Below are positions 8,637 through 16,982 of a stretch of DNA of 64,000 nt, in pieces (the stretch's first letter is position 1; the number at the start of each line of letters is the position of its first letter). The translations under genes and the position numbers were made by a program. The stretch is taken from assembly GCA_049295575.1 (NCBI GenBank), contig JBAQQX010000002.1, positions 124,001 to 188,000 of the forward strand, written 5' to 3'. This stretch comes from UBA6022 sp049295575 (lineage in GTDB: Bacteria > Patescibacteriota > Saccharimonadia > Saccharimonadales > Saccharimonadaceae). Below the pieces are notes generated by a model that worked only from the letters and a program-made list of their open reading frames with translations, had not been told where the DNA came from and did not search any database.

Positions 8637-9490
8637 GTTTCGCGCCGCTTTAGGCAGATAATAAAGCCGCGACGTGCTGTTTCGATAAAGCCGTGAGCGA
8701 GTGCAAAATGGCTGATGGCGTCAAGCTGAGAGGTGTCCGCTTCGAGCAGTAGATGCCCGCCAGGCGTAAGCCCTGTATTAGCTTGTTGAATTATTTTTTT
8801 GATCAAATGTAGGCCGTCATCATCGGCGTAAAGGGCGAGTGCCGGTTCATGTTCAAGTTCGGGCGGCGTATCCCAGCTACGATCAACGTAGGGAAGATTT
8901 GCCAGTATAAAGTCCGCTTCAAAAGGGTAGTTTATTAACAGATCGCTTTGAAGTACTGTCGTGTCTGCGTGAAGGCGTTGGCTATTTTTTGTCGCAATCG
9001 CTAGAGCATGTCTGCTAATATCGGCGAGCGTAACATCTAGTTCTGGTAGCTCGAGTTTTGCAGTAATGCCGAGACAGCCGCTGCCAGTGCCGACATCGAT
9101 CAATCGGAGGTGCGGTGCAGTCAGGAGCCGAGGAGGGGTGAACTGAACTAGCTCCTTGAGGAGCTCGATCATTGTTTCGGATTCGGGCCGGGGAATAAGA
9201 GTGGCAGTAGTTACTTGGAACAAGCGCCCGTAGAACTCCTTATGGCCAATAATATAAGCCACTGGGACGCGGTCTATGCGAAGGGCTAGTCGCGCCTCGG
9301 CAATTTCAAGTTCGCGCGCAGTGAGACTCTGATCGATATGAGCATGGAGATAGGTGCGGCTTTTTCGGAGAGTATGTGCCAAAATCAGCTCAGCATCGAG
9401 CCGAGCTGAAGGGACATCGACATATTTTAGTCGTTGGGTGGCTAGCTTAAGCCAGTCACTAATTACTGGCATTTTGGGCTGCAAGTTCAC
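8633..9490 (-). CDS. prmC: Peptide chain release factor N5-glutamine methyltransferase PrmC
   Basis: PrmC methylates the Gln of the GGQ motif in RF1 and RF2 using S-adenosylmethionine. The helical N-terminus (LDAELILAHTLRKSRTYLHAH) is followed by RxPxAYIIGHKEFYG, the SAM motif DVGTGSGCLGITAKLELP and the substrate motif ILANLPYVD. The usual NPPY reads NLPY here. The length is 285 aa. It sits directly downstream of its substrate gene prfA and overlaps it by 32 bases if the first ATG is used. An ATG at 9472 would give a shorter overlap. Confidence 0.93.
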   Translation of the reverse strand: MNLQPKMPVISDWLKLATQRLKYVDVPSARLDAELILAHTLRKSRTYLHAHIDQSLTARELEIAEARLALRIDRVPVAYIIGHKEFYGRLFQVTTATLIPRPESETMIELLKELVQFTPPRLLTAPHLRLIDVGTGSGCLGITAKLELPELDVTLADISRHALAIATKNSQRLHADTTVLQSDLLINYPFEADFILANLPYVDRSWDTPPELEHEPALALYADDDGLHLIKKIIQQANTGLTPGGHLLLEADTSQLDAISHFALAHGFIETARRGFIICLKRRET

Positions 9491-10529
9491 GTTCGTAGGC
9501 CTGAAGGTGTTCGATTAAGTCCTCAATACTGCCGTTAAGAGCAGACGGAATGTTGCTGCGACTGTAGCCGATGCGGTGATCGGTAATGCGGTCTTGCGGG
9601 AAGTTGTAGGTACGAATCTTTTCACTACGATCACCGCTACCAATAAGGCTGCGTCGCTCGGCGGCAAGCTTTGACTGTTCGGCGTCAATTTTTGCCTGAA
9701 GAAGACGTGAGCGAAGGACGCTCATGGCCTTTTCCTTATTTTTAATCTGAGATTTTTCATCTTGGTTAGTGACGACAAGTCCGGTTGGAAGGTGGGTGAT
9801 GCGAACGGCACTATCTGTCGTGTTGACGCTCTGACCACCGTGGCCGCCGGCGCGGTATACATCAATCTTGAGGTCACCGGCTGAAATTTCAATATCAGTC
9901 TCTTCGGCCTCTGGGAGGACGGCGACTGTAACGGTCGAGGTGTGGATGCGCCCCTGTGATTCGGTTGCTGGAACGCGCTGAACGCGGTGGACACCTGATT
10001 CAAATTTTAGCTGCGAGTATGGTGCATCGCCTTTGACACTAAAGACCACCTCTTTATAGCCACCAGTGTCGTTAGCGCTCTCTGAGATGAGTTCGGTCTT
10101 AAGGCTGTGCGATTCACAGTAGCGGAGATACATGCGGTAGAGCTCTGCGCCAAATAGGCTTGCTTCGTCGCCACCGGCGCCAGCTCGGATTTCGATAATG
10201 ACATTTTTTTCGTCATTCGGATCTTTTGGCGCTAGCATAATGAAGAGTTCATCTTCAAGGTGGGCAAGCTTTTCTTCTGTTTCGTCGGCTTCCATTTTGG
10301 CGAGTTCTGCGAGTTCGTCGCCTCCGCTAGAAAGCTCTTTAGCTTCTTTTAGATGAGCTTCAAGCGTTTGCCGTAAGATGGCTTTTTCAAGGATAGCCTC
10401 TAGCTCAGTGAAACGCTTATTTTTCGCACTAAAATCAGGATCGGTGTAAGCATTTGGCTCAGCGAGAAAGTTACCAAGCTCGGCTTTTTCGCGAGTAAGA
10501 TCATCAATATTAAGGCTAATTTTTGGCAT
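9459..10529 (-). CDS. prfA: Peptide chain release factor 1
   Basis: RF1 ends translation at UAA and UAG. The PAT anticodon-like tripeptide is in RVQRVPATESQGR, and the catalytic GGQ is in YRAGGHGGQSVNTTDSAV. The start is taken at MPKISLN (10529), one base after the stop of the upstream membrane-protein gene. This gives 356 aa, the normal size. An open frame extends further upstream but runs inside that gene. It belongs to a minus-strand operon of membrane protein, prfA and prmC. Confidence 0.96.
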   Translation of the reverse strand: MPKISLNIDDLTREKAELGNFLAEPNAYTDPDFSAKNKRFTELEAILEKAILRQTLEAHLKEAKELSSGGDELAELAKMEADETEEKLAHLEDELFIMLAPKDPNDEKNVIIEIRAGAGGDEASLFGAELYRMYLRYCESHSLKTELISESANDTGGYKEVVFSVKGDAPYSQLKFESGVHRVQRVPATESQGRIHTSTVTVAVLPEAEETDIEISAGDLKIDVYRAGGHGGQSVNTTDSAVRITHLPTGLVVTNQDEKSQIKNKEKAMSVLRSRLLQAKIDAEQSKLAAERRSLIGSGDRSEKIRTYNFPQDRITDHRIGYSRSNIPSALNGSIEDLIEHLQAYERELAAQNASN

Positions 10530-10530
10530 A

Positions 10531-10878
10531 TTATTTTTGCCCTTTTGTAGTGAGGAGTATGATACCGATAATGATACCCGGAAGCCATGTGACAACACTC
10601 ACTGCCCCTATGATAAAGAGCGCGATGTTGACAATAGTGGCGCCAACTGGCTGCTGGCCAAAGAGCTCAGCTGAGTCGCTGCTAGCTGTGTTCATGAAAA
10701 TCGCATTAGCGATTGCATAGGCGAGAATAGAGAACACGATAAGCGCGGATGGTCCGACGAGTAGCCAAATAGCGGTGATCTTGCGCGTGTTTCGTCGTTG
10801 TGGTTGTTCTGCGCCAGCTGGCTGATAGGTTGGGGCAGGTGGCTCGACGGGTTGCGTAGGCTGCTGATCAGGATTCAT
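10531..10878 (-). CDS. Small two-helix membrane protein, function unknown
   Basis: This 115-aa protein has a Pro/Gln-rich N-terminus (about residues 1-30) and two hydrophobic helices near 36-58 and 80-108. That layout is common in small DUF4190-like membrane proteins, but no assignment is secure. TGGAGG lies about ten bases before the ATG, and a minus-strand TACAAT (10913-10908) is the likely promoter. Its stop is two bases before the prfA start, so it is the first gene of the prfA-prmC operon. Confidence 0.7.
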   Translation of the reverse strand: MNPDQQPTQPVEPPAPTYQPAGAEQPQRRNTRKITAIWLLVGPSALIVFSILAYAIANAIFMNTASSDSAELFGQQPVGATIVNIALFIIGAVSVVTWLPGIIIGIILLTTKGQK

Positions 10879-10914
10879 GGGTGTGCCTCCATTATTTTAT
10901 TAGTTCTATTGTAA

Positions 10915-10951
10915 CAAAAAAAGAGACTGCGAAATGGCAGTCTCTTTTTTT
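10915..10951 (-). terminator. Terminator downstream of rpmE2
   Basis: An eleven-base stem AAAGAGACTGC / GCAGTCTCTTT with a six-base loop is flanked by A and T runs. It separates the L31 gene from the next minus-strand operon. Confidence 0.9.
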
Positions 10952-10958
10952 AATGACG

Positions 10959-11285
10959 CTATTTAGTTGAAACGTCTTTTTTCGCTTTTTGAGCGGCGGC
11001 TTTTTTAGCTTTGCTTGCAAGTGCTTCTTTGCGTGCTTCGGCAGCGGCAAATTTAGCCTTAAAGCGATCAACGCGACCTTCGGTGTCGATGATCTTTTCT
11101 TCACCAGTAAAGAACGGGTGAGAAGCTGATGAGATATGGACCTTAACGAGTGGGTACTCGTTGCCATCTTCCCATTTAATAGTGTCGTTTGTTTGCGCGG
11201 TTGACTGTGTCAAAAAGGCAAACCCGGCCACATCGTCGCTAAATACGACTGGGCGGTAATCTGTTGGGTGTATACTGCTTTTCAT
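10959..11285 (-). CDS. rpmE2: 50S ribosomal protein L31 type B
   Basis: L31 bridges the two ribosomal subunits. MKSSIHPTDYRPVVFSDD, HISSASHPFFTG and EGRVDRFKAKF identify the zinc-free type B form, and no Cys ligands are present. The protein is 108 aa, with an Ala/Lys-rich C-terminal extension (about residues 75-108). The start at 11285 is preferred over in-frame ATG codons upstream because it matches the family start. A minus-strand TACAAT near 11296-11301 lies just upstream. It is divergent from the pilin gene. Confidence 0.93.
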   Translation of the reverse strand: MKSSIHPTDYRPVVFSDDVAGFAFLTQSTAQTNDTIKWEDGNEYPLVKVHISSASHPFFTGEEKIIDTEGRVDRFKAKFAAAEARKEALASKAKKAAAQKAKKDVSTK

Positions 11286-11358
11286 AATCTGTACCATTGT
11301 AGCTCTTTTGAGGTGAAAAGTCAAAAGATGATCTGCTTGCAACGATAGCCATAAGCGG

Positions 11359-11364
11359 TACAAT
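11359..11364 (+). promoter_or_regulatory. -10 element of the pilin gene
   Basis: TACAAT lies ten bases before the ATG at 11375. It overlaps an in-frame ATG at 11363, which is therefore unlikely to be the start. Confidence 0.5.
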
Positions 11365-11374
11365 GGAAGAAGAT

Positions 11375-11893
11375 ATGAATGGGCTATATTCTCAGATGAA
11401 ATCAGCCGGCTTTACGATTGTTGAGCTTGTTGTTGTGATTGCCGTAATCGGTATCCTGGCCGCAATCAGTACGATCTCGTACCGCGCAATACAAGATAAG
11501 ACAAATTTCTCTATTGTCGACTCTGATATGAAGACCGTGAAGGCTTCAATTGAGAAGTACTACAATAAAAATGGTAGCTATCCTGATACGGCCGGTGTTT
11601 GGAGATATGCACGACGAGACCTGCCAACAAATACGTATCTTCCCGAGCTTGCCGACGGGTACTACAGCGGAAGCCTTCCTGATGTAATGTACGGTAGTCA
11701 GACGACTCCGACGGATAACACCTACGCATATAGGTCCAATAAGGTGGATTACAAGTTGATTCGTCTCGCTCCGGCAGGGCAATCGACGCTGCCAACTGAG
11801 GCCTCCGGTATTGAATCATCAATGGTAGATCCAAACGCGGGGCGATCAACGCGGGCATGGGGCTATTGGACGCCAGGCGGAGCGAGCTGGTAA
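11375..11893 (+). CDS. Type IV pilin-like protein (prepilin N-terminal methylation motif)
   Basis: The N-terminus has a short leader ending KSAG, then FTIVELVVVIAVIGILAAIS. This is a class III prepilin signal with cleavage expected between Gly and Phe, and Glu at position +5. The hydrophobic helix is followed by a polar pseudopilin-like domain rich in Tyr, Ser and Asn, with AxxNTYAYRSN near residues 115-125 and no Cys. At 172 aa it could be a major or minor pilin or a pseudopilin. No assembly ATPase, PilC or PilD gene is next to it. Type IV pili are used by Saccharibacteria to attach to hosts, which makes a surface role plausible. Confidence 0.85.
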   Translation: MNGLYSQMKSAGFTIVELVVVIAVIGILAAISTISYRAIQDKTNFSIVDSDMKTVKASIEKYYNKNGSYPDTAGVWRYARRDLPTNTYLPELADGYYSGSLPDVMYGSQTTPTDNTYAYRSNKVDYKLIRLAPAGQSTLPTEASGIESSMVDPNAGRSTRAWGYWTPGGASW

Positions 11894-11922
11894 TTTCGAC
11901 ACCCAATGACTGCAATATCAGA

Positions 11923-11952
11923 TTGACACCTGCGGTCGTACTCTGTTAAAAT
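11923..11952 (+). promoter_or_regulatory. Strong rpsB promoter
   Basis: TTGACA (11923-11928) and TAAAAT (11947-11952) are separated by 18 bases. Transcription should start near 11959, leaving a leader of about 84 bases before rpsB. Confidence 0.75.
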
Positions 11953-11981
11953 ACGTGAGTAACAATTTTTAATGACACAAT

Positions 11982-12016
11982 CCGTATCATAACTCCTGAA
12001 ACCTTCAGGGATACGG
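11982..12016 (+). promoter_or_regulatory. Structured 5' leader of rpsB, possible autoregulatory element
   Basis: An outer stem CCGTATC (11982-11988) / GATACGG (12010-12016) encloses an inner stem CCTGAA (11995-12000) / TTCAGG (12004-12009). It lies between the promoter and the AAAGGAG ribosome-binding site. S2 autoregulation through the mRNA leader is known in other bacteria; its role here is inferred. Confidence 0.55.
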
Positions 12017-12042
12017 GTGAGGAACAAAGGAGTTCTAACTTT

Positions 12043-12762
12043 ATGGCTGTAGCTGTAGATATTAAAGCTTTGCTCGAAGCTGGTGTCCACTTTGGACACA
12101 AAACGAGCCGTTGGCACCCTAAAATGGCGCCATACATTCACTCTAAGCGCCAGGATAGTCATATCATTGACTTGACTAAGACTGTTGAAGGTCTTGAAAA
12201 AGCACTTCCAGTTATTACTAAGGTAGCAGCAAGCGGCAAGCAGGTTCTGTTTGTTGGTACAAAAAAGCAGGCAAAAGAGCTTGTTCAGACTGCCGCAGTA
12301 AGTGCTAATCAGCCATTCGTGACTGAGCGTTGGGTTGGCGGTATGCTAACAAACGTCGATACTATGGCTCAGCAAATCAAGAAGCTTAAAGATCTTGAAA
12401 AGCGTATGGCAACTGGTGATCTTGAAAAGCGCTACAACAAGCTTGAAGTACAGCGTTTCCAAGAGGAAATCGATGAACTAAACGTTAAATACGGCGGCAT
12501 CAAGAACCTTAACGGTAAACCAGGCCTAGTATTTGTAACTGACGTGATTGCTGATGCGAACGCGATCAAGGAAGCAAAGACACTTGGCGTACCAGTAGTC
12601 GCTATTGTTGACACGAACGCTGACCCGAGTCTTATCGATTACGTTATTCCTGCGAATGACGATGCGATCAAGGGTCTTGAACTCTTGCTTAGCTACGCAA
12701 CCGCAGCCGTCGCTGAAGGTGCTGGCACTCAAAAAGTTGCTGATAACACAGAGGAGAAATAA
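12043..12762 (+). CDS. rpsB: 30S ribosomal protein S2
   Basis: S2 binds late to the small subunit and is needed for recruitment of S1-dependent messages. The sequence DIKALLEAGVHFGHKTSRWHPKM, then QFVGTKKQAKELV and FVTERWVGGMLTN, is unmistakable, as is VPVVAIVDTNADPSLIDYVIPANDDA. The length is 239 aa. It has a clear AAAGGAG ribosome-binding site and is followed after three bases by tsf, the usual rpsB-tsf operon. A stem-loop leader precedes it. Confidence 0.98.
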   Translation: MAVAVDIKALLEAGVHFGHKTSRWHPKMAPYIHSKRQDSHIIDLTKTVEGLEKALPVITKVAASGKQVLFVGTKKQAKELVQTAAVSANQPFVTERWVGGMLTNVDTMAQQIKKLKDLEKRMATGDLEKRYNKLEVQRFQEEIDELNVKYGGIKNLNGKPGLVFVTDVIADANAIKEAKTLGVPVVAIVDTNADPSLIDYVIPANDDAIKGLELLLSYATAAVAEGAGTQKVADNTEEK

Positions 12763-12765
12763 TAA

Positions 12766-13362
12766 ATGGCTGTATCAATCGACGATATCAAAAAGCTTAA
12801 AGAACTAACTGGTGTTGGTTTGACAGACGCCAAGGTTGCTTTGGTTGAAGCTGAAGGTAATTTTGACAAAGCCCTTGAGGCAATGCGTAAAAAAGGCCTA
12901 ACGAAGGCTGAGAAAAAAGGTGACCGTGAAACCCGCGAGGGTATCATTGATAGCTACGTTCACTCAGACCGTATCGGTGTAGTCGTTGAGTTAAACTGTG
13001 AAACTGATTTTGTAGCTCGCCTAGATGACTTCAAGGAACTTGCTCATCAAATCGCTATGCAGGTAGCTGCCATGGCTCCAAAGTATGTTTCAGAGGAAGA
13101 TATTCCAACTGAAGAAGTTGAGCGCGTTAAGCAAGAATTGCTTGCGAGCGAAGACCTTCAGAAAAAACCTGAAGATATGCGTGAGAAGATCGTTGAAGGT
13201 CAGCTCAAAAAGCACTTTGCCGACAAGGTGCTTATGAGCCAGACATACATCCTCGATGATAGTATGACTGTCGAAGGTCGCATCAAAGACCAGATCGCAA
13301 AGAGCGGTGAAAATATTCGCGTTAGCCAGTTTAAGCGTATTGAACTTGGTGTAAACGAATAA
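12766..13362 (+). CDS. tsf: Elongation factor Ts
   Basis: EF-Ts regenerates EF-Tu-GTP. The UBA-like N-terminal domain (IKKLKELTGVGLTDAKVALVEA) is followed by the core with VVELNCETDFVARLDDFKELAHQIAMQVAA. The length of 198 aa corresponds to the short single-core type found in many bacteria. The start is three bases after the rpsB stop with GAGGAGAAA upstream, so the two are co-transcribed and end at a shared terminator. Confidence 0.97.
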   Translation: MAVSIDDIKKLKELTGVGLTDAKVALVEAEGNFDKALEAMRKKGLTKAEKKGDRETREGIIDSYVHSDRIGVVVELNCETDFVARLDDFKELAHQIAMQVAAMAPKYVSEEDIPTEEVERVKQELLASEDLQKKPEDMREKIVEGQLKKHFADKVLMSQTYILDDSMTVEGRIKDQIAKSGENIRVSQFKRIELGVNE

Positions 13363-13380
13363 TAGTTCGTATCTCTTATA

Positions 13381-13410
13381 AAAACCGACCATGTTGTGGT
13401 CGGTTTTTTA
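13381..13410 (+). terminator. Rho-independent terminator of rpsB-tsf
   Basis: The stem AAAACCGACC / GGTCGGTTTT with a seven-base loop is followed by T residues. Confidence 0.9.
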
Positions 13411-13434
13411 TTGGTAAGAAATAGTTGAAGATGG

Positions 13435-13440
13435 TATAAT
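13435..13440 (+). promoter_or_regulatory. Extended -10 element of the 13450 gene
   Basis: TGG-TATAAT lies nine bases before the ATG at 13450. No Shine-Dalgarno is present, so translation probably starts from a leader of a few bases. Confidence 0.55.
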
Positions 13441-13449
13441 ATAATTCCT

Positions 13450-13755
13450 ATGGAAAAGAATCACGAATCTAGTGAATTACCTCAAGACAAACTTAAGCGA
13501 CGCGAGCGTAAGTTTGGCAATAAAGTCGTTAAAAATATAGTGGCTGGTGACGAATGGGCTATTTTAAATCCACGTCTAGGAGGGTTGGGTGGCTATCGAA
13601 ATGAGGATATATACCCGTATATCCAGGGGCAGCTTCAGGAACAAGGTATTGTATCGGTAATTGAAGAGACACCAATGGAGAGCGGAAGTGAGGCGCCAAT
13701 CCCGCGACATCGGCTTATTGTTACGTCTCGTCACACCCCAGAAACAGACCAATAG
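13450..13755 (+). CDS. Small hypothetical protein
   Basis: I do not recognise this 101-aa soluble protein. It has a highly charged N-terminus (about residues 1-35, KLKRRERKFGNKV) and a middle with WAILNPRLGGLGGYRNEDIYPYIQGQL. It has no membrane segment, signal peptide or catalytic motif. Its own near-leaderless promoter and normal codon usage support a real gene. It lies between tsf and frr in a cluster of translation genes, but no link to translation can be shown. Confidence 0.65.
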   Translation: MEKNHESSELPQDKLKRRERKFGNKVVKNIVAGDEWAILNPRLGGLGGYRNEDIYPYIQGQLQEQGIVSVIEETPMESGSEAPIPRHRLIVTSRHTPETDQ

Positions 13756-13830
13756 TTTTTATCTGTACGATCACTGAAATAAGGCTGGGTTATTTGCTAT
13801 AATAAGAGCAAGATAAAAGCGAGGAACCCT

Positions 13831-14385
13831 ATGTTTGACACTAAACCTTATGAAGAGAAAATGATTGGCGCTGTAGCGCATTTTGAAGAAGAAATAAAAA
13901 AAGTTCGCACCGGGCGTTCGCACCCAGGTATGCTTGAAGGTGTTCACGTTGAGGTGTATGGTCAAAAAATGCCACTTAACCAAGTTGCGAACGTGACAGC
14001 ACCTGAGGCGCAGATGCTCCAGGTGACGCCATTTGACCCAAGTAACGTTCAGGCGATCGCTGCTGCAATTCGTGCTGATCAATCTCTCGGCTTCAATCCA
14101 AGTGACGACGGCCGCGTTGTGCGCGTACCGGTACCTGCACTGACAGAAGAGCGACGCAAGCAGCTCGTGAAGCAAACTGGCGAGAAGGTTGAAGAGACCC
14201 GTATCGCCCTTCGTACTATTCGCCAGGACGCATTCAAGGCGGCCAAGCATAAAAAAGATGCCAAAGAGCTATCAGAAGATGATGTGAAGCGTGCAGAAAA
14301 AGCAGTTGACGAGATAATTTCAAAGTTTCAGGTTCAGCTCGATGAAATCTTCCGTGCTAAAGAGAAGGATATTCTAACTATCTAA
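13831..14385 (+). CDS. frr: Ribosome recycling factor
   Basis: RRF splits post-termination ribosomes together with EF-G. The three-helix domain is seen in KVRTGRSHPGMLEGVHVEVYG, LNQVANVTAPEAQML, FNPSDDGRVVRVPVPALTEERRK and the long C-terminal helix. The length of 184 aa is normal. GCGAGGAA lies a few bases before the ATG. The stop overlaps the uppS start by one base (TAATG), so uppS is translationally coupled. Confidence 0.97.
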   Translation: MFDTKPYEEKMIGAVAHFEEEIKKVRTGRSHPGMLEGVHVEVYGQKMPLNQVANVTAPEAQMLQVTPFDPSNVQAIAAAIRADQSLGFNPSDDGRVVRVPVPALTEERRKQLVKQTGEKVEETRIALRTIRQDAFKAAKHKKDAKELSEDDVKRAEKAVDEIISKFQVQLDEIFRAKEKDILTI

Positions 14386-15074
14386 TGTCGGACGCTACTC
14401 CGCAGCACATTGGCTATATCGTTGACGGCAACCGTCGCTGGGCAAAGCAGCATGGCATTCCTACCTACGAGGGACACCTTGCAGGTTACAATGCAATCCA
14501 TGAAGTTGCTGTCGCGACGTTCGACGCCGGCGTAAAGTATATGTCAGCATATATCTTCAGTACTGAAAACTGGAAGCGGAGTGAGGATGAGGTAAGTAAA
14601 CTTATGGGCTTAGTGCTGCGTCTGTTAACTTCCGATCTGCCTATTTTTGATAAGCATAATATTAAGTTAAAGATCCTAGGTTCGCGCGACCGAGTGGGAG
14701 ATAAGATCCTTAAGGCAATTGACGACGCTGAAGCACGAACGGCTAATAACACAGCTGGCACATTAGCGATCTGTTTTAATTATGGTGGTCAGCTTGAAAT
14801 TGCCGATGCGTGCAAAAAAATTGTTCAGTCAGGTGTTAACGCCGATGATATTACACCGGAGCTTATCGAAAAGAATCTCTACGCTCCAGAGGTGCCACCG
14901 ATTGACATCGTGGTGCGCAGTAGTGGCGAACAGCGTCTTAGCAACTTCATGCTCTGGCGAGCTGCCTATAGCGAATTAATGTTTATAGATAAGTCATGGC
15001 CTGATATGACAAAAGACGACGTCACGACTATACTGGAAGAATACGCGCGGCGCGGCCGACGTTTTGGAGGATAA
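14385..15074 (+). CDS. uppS: Isoprenyl transferase (undecaprenyl diphosphate synthase)
   Basis: The enzyme makes the long cis-polyprenyl diphosphate lipid carrier for wall and glycan assembly. The first conserved block reads HIGYIVDGNRRWAKQHG, with the catalytic Asp kept although the usual MDGN is VDGN. YIFSTENWKRSEDEV, ICFNYGGQLEI and the final VVRSSGEQRLSNFMLWRAAYSEL blocks are all present. At 229 aa it is complete. It sits between frr and the RseP-like gene (one base between them), the order common in many bacteria, where cdsA often intervenes. Confidence 0.95.
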   Translation: MSDATPQHIGYIVDGNRRWAKQHGIPTYEGHLAGYNAIHEVAVATFDAGVKYMSAYIFSTENWKRSEDEVSKLMGLVLRLLTSDLPIFDKHNIKLKILGSRDRVGDKILKAIDDAEARTANNTAGTLAICFNYGGQLEIADACKKIVQSGVNADDITPELIEKNLYAPEVPPIDIVVRSSGEQRLSNFMLWRAAYSELMFIDKSWPDMTKDDVTTILEEYARRGRRFGG

Positions 15075-16223
15075 ATGGAATTATTATTAGGGATTATTAT
15101 TGGCTTATTTGTTCTTGTGCTACTGGTTGTTGTGCACGAACTGGGTCATGCGATTGTCGCACGGCGTAACGGGGTTGTCGTTGAGGAGTTTGGCATTGGC
15201 TTTCCGCCGCGTGCGTGGGCAAAAAAGCTCAAGAGTGGTATCCTTCTGACGCTTAACTGGTTGCCGCTTGGTGGCTTCGTACGATTGCAGGGCGAACATG
15301 ATAGTGCTGATCAAAAAGGTGATTATGGTGCAGCCACATTTTGGCAGAAGACTAAAATTCTTCTTGCTGGTGTCGTAATCAACTGGTTGGTGGCTGTCGT
15401 GGTACTAACGTTGCTTGCGCTAACAGGCCTTCCGAAGATTTTGCCAAATCAGTTCTCTGTGCAAAATGACACGGTTATTATTGCACAGCCAATCGAGCTT
15501 AGCTCGGTCAGTAACGACTCTCCAGCAGATAAGGCTGGTCTAAAAGTAGGCGATCAGATCTTACGCTTTGCAGGTGAGCCTGTATTAACGGCTGAATCAT
15601 TGAACCAGAAAACCGCTGCGCGTAAAGGTGAATCCGTCGAGATAGTCTATTCGCGAAAAGGTACCGAAAACACCGCAAAGGTGACATTGCGGTCTGATAA
15701 TACTGACAAAAAGGGATACCTTGGTGTCGGCTCTGGTCAGCGCGAACAGATAAAAGCAAGCTGGTCAGCGCCAATTGTCGGTCTAGTGACAACAGGTCAA
15801 TTTACTCTCGTCACCCTGCAGGGGCTCGGTGATCTTGTCGCAAATCTCGGAAAGGGTCTAGTGCTACAGTTTAGTCCTGACCAATCAACGAGAGAGCAGG
15901 GTGGTAAGAGTCTCGAGGATGCAGGTAACAGCGTCGCGGGGCCAGTTGGTATTTTAGGTACAATCTTCCCGCAGGCCCAGCAAGCCGGTCCAACACAGCT
16001 CTTGTTTTTGACGGCGATTATTTCATTAACGCTCGCAGTAATGAACATCTTGCCGATTCCGGCTCTCGATGGTGGGCGCTGGTTTACGATGACAGCCTTC
16101 CGTCTTCTTAAGAAGCCACTTACGAAAGAGCGTGAAGAGCACATTCAGGCGATTGGCTTCATGGTTCTCATGGTATTAATTATTGTCGTAACATTCCGTG
16201 ATGTCACAAAACTCTTCCAATAA
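15075..16223 (+). CDS. rseP: RseP-type site-2 metalloprotease (M50)
   Basis: This intramembrane zinc protease cuts membrane-bound substrates such as anti-sigma factors or leftover signal peptides. The HExxH motif (His21-Glu22-Leu-Gly-His25) lies in the first helix. One PDZ domain spans about residues 140-215 (SPADKAGLKVGDQILRF). The third zinc ligand region is ILPIPALDGGRWF near 322-334. The 382-aa protein has four membrane helices, as in RseP/YluC. The gene follows uppS directly and overlaps the CPBP protease gene, so both membrane proteases are co-expressed. Confidence 0.93.
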   Translation: MELLLGIIIGLFVLVLLVVVHELGHAIVARRNGVVVEEFGIGFPPRAWAKKLKSGILLTLNWLPLGGFVRLQGEHDSADQKGDYGAATFWQKTKILLAGVVINWLVAVVVLTLLALTGLPKILPNQFSVQNDTVIIAQPIELSSVSNDSPADKAGLKVGDQILRFAGEPVLTAESLNQKTAARKGESVEIVYSRKGTENTAKVTLRSDNTDKKGYLGVGSGQREQIKASWSAPIVGLVTTGQFTLVTLQGLGDLVANLGKGLVLQFSPDQSTREQGGKSLEDAGNSVAGPVGILGTIFPQAQQAGPTQLLFLTAIISLTLAVMNILPIPALDGGRWFTMTAFRLLKKPLTKEREEHIQAIGFMVLMVLIIVVTFRDVTKLFQ

Positions 16224-16980
16224 ACAATCAGTTATCTCGAGAATCTGGTTTGTTATCGGACTCTCGTTATGGACAGTTTCGGTCTTTTTGATCGTCCAGA
16301 TCCTTGTCGGTCTGGCTGCTAGCGGACTGATGGCTGCCGGTGTGCCGCTTGACAGTGTAAACTCGGCCGTGTTCAATTCGGTTGCGGCTGCGATTATCTA
16401 TATCGTATCGCTCGGTGCTGTTGTAGGTGTGCCGCTTTGGGTGAGGCATCGGCGGACGACGCGAAGTGATCTTGGGGTGACTCGCTTGCCGTCATGGCTC
16501 GATATTATTCTTGCGCCCGCTGCGCTGATCATTTACATGATCATTTCGGCCGCTGTTTTATATATTTTCTCAGCACTTGCTCCTCAGATTGACCTAACGC
16601 AGGCGCAAGATATTCCTTTTAGTAACTTAAGCCACCAGTACGAATACGTATTGGCATTTTTGACGCTTGTTGTATTGGCGCCGCTGGCCGAAGAGCTTCT
16701 GTTCCGCGGCTATCTGTTTGGCAAAATGAAGAAGCATGCGCCATTTTGGTTGGCTATGATTATCACGAGTGTTCTTTTCGGCGGTCTTCATCTTATCGCA
16801 GGGGAGTCGTTGCAATGGAACGTTGCCGCTGACACGTTTGCATTGAGTCTTGTCTTGTGTACGCTCCGTCAGGTAACGGGTAATATTTGGGCGGGTGTTT
16901 TGCTGCATATGATTAAAAATGGCATCGCGTATTATTTCCTCTTTATCAATCCGTCACTTTTGCATACAATAGGAGGGTAA
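16201..16980 (+). CDS. CPBP family intramembrane protease (Rce1-like)
   Basis: This 259-aa membrane protein has about seven to eight helices and the CPBP (ABI) motifs. PLAEELLFRGYLFG supplies the EExxxR motif, FGGLHL the first His, and LLHMIKNGIAY the second His/Asn motif. CPBP proteins are glutamate intramembrane proteases; their targets vary, including CaaX prenyl proteins in eukaryotes and bacteriocin or sigma regulation in bacteria. The start at 16201 (ATG) overlaps the end of rseP by 23 bases. A GTG lies one codon earlier. Confidence 0.88.
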   Translation: MSQNSSNKQSVISRIWFVIGLSLWTVSVFLIVQILVGLAASGLMAAGVPLDSVNSAVFNSVAAAIIYIVSLGAVVGVPLWVRHRRTTRSDLGVTRLPSWLDIILAPAALIIYMIISAAVLYIFSALAPQIDLTQAQDIPFSNLSHQYEYVLAFLTLVVLAPLAEELLFRGYLFGKMKKHAPFWLAMIITSVLFGGLHLIAGESLQWNVAADTFALSLVLCTLRQVTGNIWAGVLLHMIKNGIAYYFLFINPSLLHTIGG

Positions 16981-16982
16981 TG

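Noticed and set aside
13771..14250. 159-aa open frame opposite frr
   Set aside because: It overlaps the ribosome recycling factor gene completely and has no family features.
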